The translations under genes and the position numbers were made by a program. Below the pieces are notes generated by a model. It searched no databases and was not told the DNA's origin. It saw only the letters and a program-made list of their open reading frames with translations. Below, piece after piece: positions 1-7,121 of a stretch of 64,000 bases of DNA (the first letter of the stretch is position 1; each line of letters begins with the position of its first letter). Origin of the DNA: an uncultured bacterium (GTDB lineage Bacteria > Actinomycetota > Coriobacteriia > Coriobacteriales > Coriobacteriaceae); the NCBI GenBank assembly GCA_905214105.1, contig CAJMKK010000001.1, positions 434,001 to 498,000 on the forward strand. The letters are read 5' to 3'.

Positions 1-1187
1 CGCATCACCTGCGGTGCCAGGCGCTCGATGCGCTCGATGAGTGCGAACTCATCGCCCAGGTCCTTCTTGGCGGCAAGCGTGCGCGCGTAACGGCGGCACA
101 CCTCGGCGCGCGGGTCGCTCAGCGTGTAGACGGCGTGGCCCATGCCGTAGATGAGACCCGTGCCGTCGAAGGCCTGCTTGTCGAGAATCTTGCCCAGGTA
201 GGCTGCGACCTCGTCCTCGTCCTCCCAATTGGAGACATGCATGCGGATGTCCTCGTGCATGGAGACGACCTTGGCGTTGGCGCCGCCGTGGCGCGGGCCC
301 TTGAGCGAGCCGATGGCCGCGGCGTAGGCGGAATACGGGTCGGTGGCCGAGGAGGACAGCACGCGGCAAGCGAAGGTGGAGTTGTTGCCGCCGCCGTGCT
401 CGGCATGCAGCATGAGCATCACGTCGAGCAGCATCGCCTCATCGCGGGTGAACGCCATACCGCCGCGGAGCACCTGTAGGATGGTCTCGGCGGTGGAGAG
501 ACCGGGTGTGGGGTGCGGTACATGAACCTCGGAGCCGCGGCGCTTGGCGACCGAGGCCATATGCGCGAAGGCGGCGATGCGGGGGAGACGGGCGAGCATG
601 GAGATGGCGACGTCGATTTCGTGCTCGGGCGTAATGGCGTCGGGCTCGGCATCGAAGGCGTAGAGCAGCAGCACGGCGCGCTGAAGCACATTCATGATGC
701 TCGACGACACCGTGGTCATGGGGAACTCTTTGACGTACTCGTCGCTCAGGTGCCTAAAAGCGCCCAGACGTCCGCAAAAACCGTCGAGTTCCTCTTTGTT
801 GGGCAGCGAGCCCGTGATGAGCAGGTAGGCGACCTCTTCGTAACCGTAGCGATTCTCGGCCTGGGCGTTGTTGACCAGGTCCTCGATGCTGTAGCCGCGC
901 AGCGTAAGCTTGCCCTGGTCGGGCACGACTTTGCCGTCGACCTTGTTGTAGCCGTGCACGTCCGAGATGCGGGTAAGGCCCGCGACCACGCCCGAGCCGT
1001 CGGCGTTGCGCAGGCCGCGCTTGACGTTATGCTCTACGAACAGGCCCTCGTCGTACGGGGCGGTCGGCAGGCCGTGGTAGAGGTTTTCGCTTTCGGGCGA
1101 AATCTGACGGCTCGCCTCGTAATCCAGAACCAGGCGGCTCAGGTGATCGTCGAAGCGGTAGTAGATTTTCTTGGCGTCGTAGGCCAT
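1..1187 (-). CDS. gltA: Citrate synthase, 3' end cut by window edge
   Basis: Condenses acetyl-CoA and oxaloacetate to citrate in the cytoplasm. About 395 codons are visible from the ATG at 1187, preceded by a GGAGAGGAG ribosome-binding site. The protein contains the family motifs LRGYSIEDL, HAEHGGGNNSTF (catalytic His region) and MGHAVYTLSDPRAEV, which match the roughly 450-residue citrate synthases of clostridia and Coriobacteria. The C-terminus lies beyond base 1. An ACT-domain gene begins 365 bases upstream on the same strand and ends 77 bases before this start, so the two may be co-transcribed. The family call is secure; whether it feeds a full cycle or only glutamate synthesis cannot be seen here. 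Confidence 0.93.
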   Translation of the reverse strand, partial: MAYDAKKIYYRFDDHLSRLVLDYEASRQISPESENLYHGLPTAPYDEGLFVEHNVKRGLRNADGSGVVAGLTRISDVHGYNKVDGKVVPDQGKLTLRGYSIEDLVNNAQAENRYGYEEVAYLLITGSLPNKEELDGFCGRLGAFRHLSDEYVKEFPMTTVSSSIMNVLQRAVLLLYAFDAEPDAITPEHEIDVAISMLARLPRIAAFAHMASVAKRRGSEVHVPHPTPGLSTAETILQVLRGGMAFTRDEAMLLDVMLMLHAEHGGGNNSTFACRVLSSSATDPYSAYAAAIGSLKGPRHGGANAKVVSMHEDIRMHVSNWEDEDEVAAYLGKILDKQAFDGTGLIYGMGHAVYTLSDPRAEVCRRYARTLAAKKDLGDEFALIERIERLAPQVM

Positions 1188-1264
1188 GCGCGCTCCTCTC
1201 CGGTCCGCTTTGGGGCCGCGCGCTTGGACGATATGACGTCAAGCTGCCCCGAGCGGCTTGTTCG

Positions 1265-1552
1265 CTACAGGCGGTACATAAAGTTAAAGACGTCCTCGCG
1301 CTGGATGGACACGTTGACGCCCGAAAGTTCGCCGGCCTCGGCCAACGCCTTCTGCAGCTCGGCGAAGTCGAGCTTGGACTCGGCGGTGTCGGCCAGCATG
1401 GTCATGGTGAAGATGTCCTCGATAATGGACTGCGTGATGTCGCGGATGTCGACGTTGGCCTCGCCCAGAACACGGGTGACGCCGGCGACGATACCGGGGC
1501 GGTTCTTGCCAAGGACGGTGATGACGATGCGGGAGGACGAGATCTCGGCCAT
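1265..1552 (-). CDS. ACT-domain protein (UPF0237-like)
   Basis: A 95-residue protein made of a single ACT domain, a small regulatory fold that usually binds amino acids. The N-terminal strand VITVLGKNRPGIVAGVTRVL and the following helix IRDITQSIIEDIFTM are typical of the UPF0237 group of stand-alone ACT proteins. In many bacteria such genes sit beside a DUF711 gene; here the downstream neighbour is citrate synthase. The stop is 77 bases from the citrate synthase start, so an operon and a link to amino-acid sensing are possible but inferred. The ATG at 1552 is preceded by GAAAGGGTTTCCC. Confidence 0.85.
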   Translation of the reverse strand: MAEISSSRIVITVLGKNRPGIVAGVTRVLGEANVDIRDITQSIIEDIFTMTMLADTAESKLDFAELQKALAEAGELSGVNVSIQREDVFNFMYRL

Positions 1553-1732
1553 GGGAAACCCTTTCGCGTGGTTGCGGCGCGCGAGGGCGCTCCGCTACGG
1601 TACAGTGTTCATCATTGTACCTGTCTGGCGCAAAAAAGGCGCGCTCGCTGCGGCGTTACATGCCTGCAACATGAGCGTAAGGGGGAAGGCCGTACGGGGA
1701 AGAGCCGTCTGGCGCGTGTCCGGCTCGTGTTG

Positions 1733-1796
1733 GGTTGATTTCCGATCTCAGCCGAACACATTGAGCGGACAGGCCGTTCCCGCAGTCAGCCGAACG
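1733..1796 (+). repeat. 64-bp direct repeat, left copy (candidate attL)
   Basis: This stretch matches 9362-9425 at 62 of 64 positions, in the same orientation. The two copies enclose about 7.6 kb that starts with an integrase remnant. Placement next to an integrase suggests the ends of an integrated element. The alternative is that it belongs to a wider family of dispersed repeats. Confidence 0.8.
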
Positions 1797-1823
1797 CCTC
1801 CGACGGCTGATTCCGAACTGGAA

Positions 1824-1865
1824 GCGGAGGGCATCCCCGCCCTTCGGTAGGGGATACCGCTCCGC
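1824..1865. other. GC-rich imperfect hairpin beside left direct repeat
   Basis: GCGGAG (1824-1829) pairs with CTCCGC (1860-1865), and ATCCCC (1833-1838) with GGGGAT (1850-1855). There is no clear T-run, so terminator activity for the minus-strand integrase remnant is possible but unproven. Confidence 0.4.
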
Positions 1866-1947
1866 GGCGCATGCCGCGGGCGGCGCCCCTATCGGACCAC
1901 CGTGACCTCAGTTGGGATGGGCCCAGCACTGCCGCGTACTCGGTGAG

Positions 1948-2673
1948 CTAGAGCCAACTGTTCGTCTTCACGTCGCGTATGGCGATATTTCGGTCGTCCG
2001 GCTCGGTGATGCCGTAGCCGAACGCCTGGAGCGTCTCGATGGACTCCTGGATCCTCTGTTGGAACATGGGACCCGGATCGACCCTCGGCCCGAGGTGCCC
2101 GCGCCAAAGGCACGGCGTGGCGCGCAGCATGTTATGGATTTTGGAGATGGGCTCGATGTCGGCGTAGACGTTGAGCGTCGCCATGGCGTCCTTGTGGCCG
2201 AGGATCGATTGGAGCGCCTTGATATCGCCGCCTTGGCGGATCCACTGCGTTGCGAACGTGTGGCGAAGGCCGTGGAACGTGATCAGCTCGTCGTTGGTGC
2301 CCATGAGGCCGTTGGTCTCCGAGAACGTCTTGAACGCCCTGCGGATATAGCTTGTCGTCGCGAAGGTCGCGCCCGGCTCCGACAGGATGTAGCAGTCCCC
2401 GATCTCGACCGCCCCGGTAAGGCCGCGCAAGCGCAGCTTTCCGCAGTCGATCTCGTGGGTCTCCTTCAGGAAGGGGAGTAGGCCGACCGGGTCGATGGGG
2501 ATACCCCTGGCGTCATGGGTCTTGGTGTCCTTGATGAACGAACCCATTCCCTTCGCGTACGCCACCGAGTGTCTGATCGAGATCAGGCCCGTCTCGAAAT
2601 CCACATCGCACCACCGAAGGCCGCAGACCTCGCCGATTCGCATCCCCGTGTGCAGGGCGAGTACGACCGCCCT
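1948..2673 (-). pseudogene. Tyrosine recombinase/integrase, N-terminally truncated
   Basis: Only the catalytic half of a phage-type tyrosine integrase is present. The frame begins directly after the stop of the HTH gene with RAVVLALHTG followed by MRIGEVCGLRW, which holds the first catalytic Arg. HGLRHTFATQW supplies the H-x-x-R motif, LGHKD follows, and the nucleophile Tyr sits in TLNVYADI. The core-binding N-terminal domain of roughly 150-170 residues is missing. An in-frame ATG at 2643 could still give a 231-residue fragment with all catalytic residues, but it would lack arm and core DNA contacts. The C-terminus runs on about 65 residues past the Tyr. It lies 150 bases from the left direct repeat, as expected for an integrase next to its att site. 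Confidence 0.8.
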
Positions 2674-2925
2674 CTAATCCTCGGCGGACCAATCGAGTCC
2701 GAACTCCTTTCGGGCATCCTCTTCGCTCATGACTTCGAGAAGGTCTCCGGGTTGGCAACGAAGGGCGAGGCATAGCTGCTCGAGTGTGTTGAAGCGAATG
2801 CCGCGAATATGCCCTTTTTTAATACGGGACAGGTTCACGGGCGTGGTTCCAATCCTTTCGGCAAGTTCGTTCGAGGAAATCTTTCGCTCGGCCATGATCT
2901 TGTCGAGGCGAACAATTACGGGCAT
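2674..2925 (-). CDS. Xre/YozG-type helix-turn-helix regulator
   Basis: An 83-residue DNA-binding protein of the Cro/CI type. VRLDKIMAERKISSNELAER and IGTTPVNLSRIKKGHIRGIR form the helix-turn-helix, and the C-terminal LEQLCLALRCQPGDLLE is typical of the small YozG-like regulators that pair with DUF2975 membrane proteins. Its ATG at 2925 lies 9 bases after the stop of such a DUF2975 gene, so the two form one transcript. Its stop codon abuts, in the same frame, the remnant of an integrase. It probably controls its own promoter or the divergent transporter genes; the palindrome at 3485-3503 is a candidate site. Confidence 0.85.
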   Translation of the reverse strand: MPVIVRLDKIMAERKISSNELAERIGTTPVNLSRIKKGHIRGIRFNTLEQLCLALRCQPGDLLEVMSEEDARKEFGLDWSAED

Positions 2926-2934
2926 GGCGTTTCC

Positions 2935-3447
2935 TTACGCAATCTCGTCGGAGTCGAGGTACAGCTCTCGGGCGTACAAGAAGAGCTGGGAAAGCATGAA
3001 CAGGACGATGCCGAGAACCAGAGAGGTCCAATCGAATGATGAAGCGATCTCTTGGGCGCCGACGGCCCCCTCGCCGCCAAACATCGAAACGGAGGTTTTG
3101 AGTGAGCCGGCGTAGAGGCTGGTGGCAGCTTGAACAACGAAGAGAATGCCGAGCACCTTCAAGCATGTCGCAGACCCTTTCTTGAAGGGGTCTCCGCTCT
3201 TGATCGTCCACACGAGAACGGCGCTGAGGATGGTCGTAGCGATACCGATGACGGCAGGGACCAATGTCGAGATCGCAAGGGCTGGATACGCGGGGGAGTC
3301 TGCAATTACAGGGTTGTCGAGCACTTCGATTGCTGGCTTTAAGGAGAACGCCACTTGTGCGATGGCGGTGGCGCAAAGGGTCGCAGAGGCTATCGCACAT
3401 GCGATGCGGAAGGAATGAAGCCGGGGAGTGCGATTGTCGGAACTCAT
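2935..3447 (-). CDS. DUF2975 family membrane protein
   Basis: A 170-residue integral membrane protein with about four predicted transmembrane segments: near residues 12-35, 55-82, 95-118 and 138-160. The order membrane protein then YozG-like HTH regulator is the usual arrangement of DUF2975 genes, where the pair is thought to act as a membrane-linked regulatory unit; no reaction is known. The start ATG at 3447 has a GGAGG site 6 bases upstream. It is transcribed away from the secreted-peptide gene at 3568, with a shared 120-base intergenic region. Confidence 0.75.
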   Translation of the reverse strand: MSSDNRTPRLHSFRIACAIASATLCATAIAQVAFSLKPAIEVLDNPVIADSPAYPALAISTLVPAVIGIATTILSAVLVWTIKSGDPFKKGSATCLKVLGILFVVQAATSLYAGSLKTSVSMFGGEGAVGAQEIASSFDWTSLVLGIVLFMLSQLFLYARELYLDSDEIA

Positions 3448-3484
3448 AATAACCTCCGAAGAATTTAAAAAACTCAGGTTACTT

Positions 3485-3503
3485 TTTAACAGTTTATGTT
3501 AAA
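3485..3503. promoter_or_regulatory. 19-bp palindrome in divergent promoter region, candidate operator
   Basis: TTTAACA (3485-3491) and TGTTAAA (3497-3503) are perfect inverted arms around a 5-base spacer. The site lies between the DUF2975/HTH genes and the divergent secreted-peptide gene, close to where both promoters should be. On the minus strand a possible -35 TTGCCG and -10 TAAACT with 17-base spacing overlap it. Binding by the neighbouring Xre-type regulator is an inference. Confidence 0.5.
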
Positions 3504-3567
3504 TTGACTTTGCCGGCAAGTAATCACAGCGTGCTGCAACCGAAACCCCTCTAGATTGGAGAGGATT

Positions 3568-3933
3568 ATGTTCAGTACTGTTAAGTCGTGTAAGCTCTTG
3601 GTTTTCCTCGGCCTCGCTCTTTGTCTGTTGCTGCCGGGAGCCCCCGCTTTTGCGGATACCCCGATGCCTCCTTCCCAGGAGAGCAGCCAGTGTGCCCTCG
3701 TTGAGCCCCTCGGGTATACGGACGACGTCGTCGATACCTACTGGAGCTACAGCTGTCCTCGCGGCGTAAGCGGGCACAGCATCTCGATGTTCAACATCTC
3801 TTACAAGACGATCTCCTACCGAAATGGCTATCGCCGATCCGCGCATCATAGGGAATCCCGCCTCGCTGCAATGTGCTCCTGTGGTGTTCTTGGCACAACT
3901 GATAAATGGCAATTTGTCTATAGCACCTACTAG
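3568..3933 (+). CDS. Small secreted protein, lactococcin-972-like bacteriocin candidate
   Basis: A 121-residue precursor. The first 29 residues form a Sec signal peptide: charged start, hydrophobic core LLVFLGLALCLLLPG, and an AFA cleavage site before Asp30. The mature part of about 92 residues is rich in Tyr, Ser and His, has four Cys, and carries YWSYSC, GVSGHSISMFNIS and a C-terminal WQFVYSTY. A Trp/Tyr block, a Ser/His stretch and an aromatic C-terminus recall the lactococcin 972 family, which is Sec-exported, unmodified and encoded beside a large permease and an ATPase, as here. The similarity is weak and judged by eye. The ATG at 3568 is chosen because GGAGAGG sits 5 bases upstream. A hairpin separates it from the permease gene, which could favour more peptide than transporter. 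Confidence 0.55.
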   Translation: MFSTVKSCKLLVFLGLALCLLLPGAPAFADTPMPPSQESSQCALVEPLGYTDDVVDTYWSYSCPRGVSGHSISMFNISYKTISYRNGYRRSAHHRESRLAAMCSCGVLGTTDKWQFVYSTY

Positions 3934-3943
3934 ATGCGAGGAA

Positions 3944-3966
3944 GGGCCGAGCATTTTGTTCGGCCC
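3944..3966 (+). terminator. Hairpin between peptide and permease genes, possible attenuator
   Basis: GGGCCGA (3944-3950) and TCGGCCC (3960-3966) form a perfect 7-bp stem with a 9-base loop, 10 bases after the peptide stop. There is no full T-run, so partial termination or transcript-end protection is more likely than complete termination. Confidence 0.5.
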
Positions 3967-3999
3967 CTCTGTTCCGACTGGATGAGGTTAAGGTTGGCG

Positions 4000-6222
4000 A
4001 TGAATATGCTCAAAATCTCGAAGGCGATCTTTAGGTCGCTTCTCTCCTCCAGGTCGCTCTGTGTTGTCGTTGTTGCGTTGATGGTTCTTTGTGCTCTGCC
4101 CGTCTTCAGGAGCGCGGCTGGCATCGACGGACGGGTCGAATACCTCGAGTCGGGAATAACCCGTGTTGAGCAGGAATTGTCGGCATCCTATGCGGATGCG
4201 CTTGTGAATGCGGGGGAGGACGGTGTCTATACCTCTTCATCAAGCATGCCCGCGCTTCTGTACCCTCTTGCCGCGGGACGTCTTATCTTGGCACCGCTCT
4301 CTCCCCTACTTCCGTTTCTGCAGATATCGGATGGAGAGTACACCTATTATGACGGATCGAAGGAGTACTTGCTATGGGTCGCAACGGCCGTTGCCGTCTC
4401 GTTCCTTGCCGCGCGTCTTAACAAACGTGAAAAGCTCATCATCCAGGCACCGATGGGCGAGCTGGGTAGACTTGTTGCATCGAGCGTATGGGCGAGTGTT
4501 TTTGCAATGCTTGCCGTCCTCGCCATCAATCTTCCAGGGATAATCGCCGCGCTTGTGAAGAATGGCCCGGGCTCGCCGTTCTATCCGATAGGCTACATTC
4601 AATATGCGACTCCGGTTATCAAACCGGCTTGGCTGGTGTTCGCGCAGACGGCCATCTTGCAATTCTTGGTGGCAGCGTTCATCTCGCTTGTCGTTCACCT
4701 TGCCGTGAAGATTGCCAATAACCCTACGCTTGGAATCGTGTTCGTATGTGCCCTGATGGGGGTGACGATGGTTCCCGGGTATTACGGAAGATCCATCGCT
4801 TTACGTGAGTTCGCCCTGTTGAATCCCCTTACGTATGCGAACACTGAGTTGACCGTCGGCGCCTATAGCCCGTACCCGACAACGCAGATAGTGAATCTGC
4901 CTGGACTTTGCTTCGAGCGTGGCGCGATTGCCCTCGTATGCGCAATCGGGATCGAGGTGCTGGCAATTAGCCTGCTTTGCGTTGCTGGAAAGAGCGGCTG
5001 CGCGTGCCCGATATCCCCGATTTGTCTTGAGAGAGGTTCCTTCACTGCATCGAGAACGGCAACTCGTTCGAGCGCTTGTGCCTCCGCCGTTGCATACGTA
5101 AGAACGATGGGGAAACTGCTCCTGCGTTCTCCTACCCTCGCCGTATGCGCGATTGCAATGTCGACGACGATGCTGGTCCCGGCTCTGGTCGAGATGTTTC
5201 CTGACGCTGATAACGTTTCCGCTGTTCGGTATAGGGATGGGGAGCTCCGTTCAATAGATCGGTATCTAGAGCAGAACGCTGCGAATATGGACGTCGAGGG
5301 CAAAGCGGCCCTGGAAGACATGCGGGATGCTCTTTCGGGTTTCGTGTACGCGCCTATGCCTGCGGAGGGGTTTCGAAGCCTTGCGACGTACGAGCGCGCT
5401 CGAGGTGAGCTGGGCGCGGCAGATGCGACTCTCCTGCAATCGATCGGAATCGAGCCGGAGACTCCTTCTCGTGCGGAGGCGCGCGCCCTTCTGCTTGAGT
5501 CGATCGCGAGCTTGCCGGACCCCAAGGTTTACGAGTTAAGTACGAAGATGCCCCCATTAATCCTCCTTTCGTATCTCCAGGCAGCGCTTCCCTCCTTATT
5601 TTTGCTGTTGCCCGTGGTTGTCACATCGCTCGCGTGCACCCACCTGCAGTGTCGTTCCCTTCTGGTTCTCCAGATCCCCGCAACAGCGCATGTGCGTTTT
5701 CTGACGGCTGTTGCGCTGGCTCTCCTGCTTGGCTTGGTGCTGCTTTTGGTGTCGATGGTTCCCGCTGTCGTTGTGTCCGTGATTAAGAACGGTGCGGGTG
5801 GATCGGAGTATCCCGTCGCTCTCATTCGGGCGGGAGCTTCGACAACGTCCATGGTGGGGGAGGCGGTGTTGTGCAGTATTCCGTTGCTGGTCATGGCATA
5901 CGGCGTGATTTCCGTCGTCGCTGCGTTGACAGCAGCGATTAGCCGCAACCCCGTTGTCACCGGAATGGTTTGCGCGGTTCTCTTGGTGTTGGGTTCGTTG
6001 AGCGCTCATGTTGAAAGCGTGGGCATGGGCGTCGCGCTGCTGGCTCCATTCGCCTCGTTTGATCCCGCTTCCCAGGTGGGGACGATTGGGTTCCTTGGGC
6101 GAGGGACGAACGCGATGCCTTTTGGAGAGGTCGTCGGCGCATCGGGCGCTCTGCTGGTGGTCTTGGGCGCCGTATCTCCGTTGATGGTGCGCCTGAGTGT
6201 TCCAAAGATCGAAAGGGGATGA
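4000..6222 (+). CDS. Large ABC transporter permease with internal duplication
   Basis: A 740-residue membrane protein built of two similar halves. Each half starts with one transmembrane segment (near residues 20-40 and about 375-395), continues with a hydrophilic, probably extracytoplasmic, domain, and ends with about five transmembrane segments. The motif VKNGPGSPFYP at residue 186 recurs as IKNGAGGSEYP at residue 595, and as VLNGFGQIGYP in the gene at 7122. The size and place fit the bacteriocin-associated integral membrane proteins (DUF1430-like) of lactococcin-972 loci, but I cannot confirm the family. The stop overlaps the next gene's region, so it should pair with the ATPase at 6228. 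The ATG at 4000 has GAGGTTAAGG 6 bases upstream; an upstream in-frame ATG at 3934 lies against the peptide stop and lacks a binding site. Likely role: export of, or immunity to, the peptide. Confidence 0.7.
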   Translation: MNMLKISKAIFRSLLSSRSLCVVVVALMVLCALPVFRSAAGIDGRVEYLESGITRVEQELSASYADALVNAGEDGVYTSSSSMPALLYPLAAGRLILAPLSPLLPFLQISDGEYTYYDGSKEYLLWVATAVAVSFLAARLNKREKLIIQAPMGELGRLVASSVWASVFAMLAVLAINLPGIIAALVKNGPGSPFYPIGYIQYATPVIKPAWLVFAQTAILQFLVAAFISLVVHLAVKIANNPTLGIVFVCALMGVTMVPGYYGRSIALREFALLNPLTYANTELTVGAYSPYPTTQIVNLPGLCFERGAIALVCAIGIEVLAISLLCVAGKSGCACPISPICLERGSFTASRTATRSSACASAVAYVRTMGKLLLRSPTLAVCAIAMSTTMLVPALVEMFPDADNVSAVRYRDGELRSIDRYLEQNAANMDVEGKAALEDMRDALSGFVYAPMPAEGFRSLATYERARGELGAADATLLQSIGIEPETPSRAEARALLLESIASLPDPKVYELSTKMPPLILLSYLQAALPSLFLLLPVVVTSLACTHLQCRSLLVLQIPATAHVRFLTAVALALLLGLVLLLVSMVPAVVVSVIKNGAGGSEYPVALIRAGASTTSMVGEAVLCSIPLLVMAYGVISVVAALTAAISRNPVVTGMVCAVLLVLGSLSAHVESVGMGVALLAPFASFDPASQVGTIGFLGRGTNAMPFGEVVGASGALLVVLGAVSPLMVRLSVPKIERG

Positions 6223-6227
6223 TCTCG

Positions 6228-6968
6228 ATGATTGACCTTCAAACGCTGACGATCTCTTATGGAAAGAAGGTGCTCGTAGATTCGGTGAACGCTGAGTTTG
6301 CCCCGGGTACGGTCTACGGTCTCGTCGCTCCGAACGGGCATGGAAAGACGACGTTGCTGCGTGCGATGGCAGGTTTGCCGGGTCCTCGCGTGGACGGGAG
6401 CATCGTTCTGGATGAGGTGCAGGGTACGGGTGCGAGAGAGGTCCGTTCTATGATCTTCTATGCACCTGGTGAGGGGACGCTGCTGTATCCCGGATTGCGT
6501 GCGGAAGATCACCTCAAGATGGTTTGCGATATGTGGCCGCATGCTCGCGATATCGAAGAGATAGTGGAACAAACGCAGATAGGCGAGTTCGCGAAGATGA
6601 GGATCCGCACTCTGAGCCAGGGCATGAAGCAGCAGCTTACCCTGGCGATTGCGTATGCGACGGGCGCGCGGTACCTTCTATTAGATGAGCCCATGAACGC
6701 GCTCGACCCCAGCAGGGTGGACTTGCATTCCGAGATTCTCAGGAAGCTGGCCGATTCTGGTACGTGCATCATCATGTCATCCCACATCTTGGATTCGGTC
6801 GATAGGCTGTGCGATGAGATTCTGTTTTTGAAGGATGGGAGGCTCATTAGAAGCATTCCGCAAGATGATACTGCGCCGAAGTCTCCTGGATCCCATTTCG
6901 CAAAGCCTGCCGGACGCGCCGAGGGTGCGCTAAGCACGTATCGGCGACTCTACGAAAAGGGCGGGTAG
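6228..6968 (+). CDS. ABC transporter ATP-binding protein
   Basis: A 246-residue nucleotide-binding subunit of the bacitracin-export (BcrA/CcmA) type. The Walker A is APNGHGKTT (near residues 34-42), the signature is LSQGMKQQ, the Walker B is YLLLDEPMNALDP, and SSHILDS provides the H-loop. It should energise the duplicated permease encoded immediately upstream. The start is set at the ATG at 6228, 9 bases after an AAAGGGG site; the earlier ATG at 6219 overlaps that site. The C-terminal 40 residues beyond the H-loop are basic and Ser/Pro-rich. A 150-base gap without a recognisable gene follows before the second ABC gene. Confidence 0.88.
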   Translation: MIDLQTLTISYGKKVLVDSVNAEFAPGTVYGLVAPNGHGKTTLLRAMAGLPGPRVDGSIVLDEVQGTGAREVRSMIFYAPGEGTLLYPGLRAEDHLKMVCDMWPHARDIEEIVEQTQIGEFAKMRIRTLSQGMKQQLTLAIAYATGARYLLLDEPMNALDPSRVDLHSEILRKLADSGTCIIMSSHILDSVDRLCDEILFLKDGRLIRSIPQDDTAPKSPGSHFAKPAGRAEGALSTYRRLYEKGG

Positions 6969-7121
6969 AAATGCAAGTTAAAAATCTATGTGGTCAATGT
7001 AATACCGTTGAACCCGCATATCGATACCGCTCAGCCATTCGCCTCGCCCCCATCGCACGCATCTTCATTCGGTCTGTCATTATTAATCTAACGATGCTTT
7101 GGGAAATGTAGGTGCTTCTAA

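Noticed and set aside
513..1850. 445-codon plus-strand frame across citrate synthase and the ACT gene
   Set aside because: It lies opposite two recognised genes and ends within the 64-bp repeat; no start signal.
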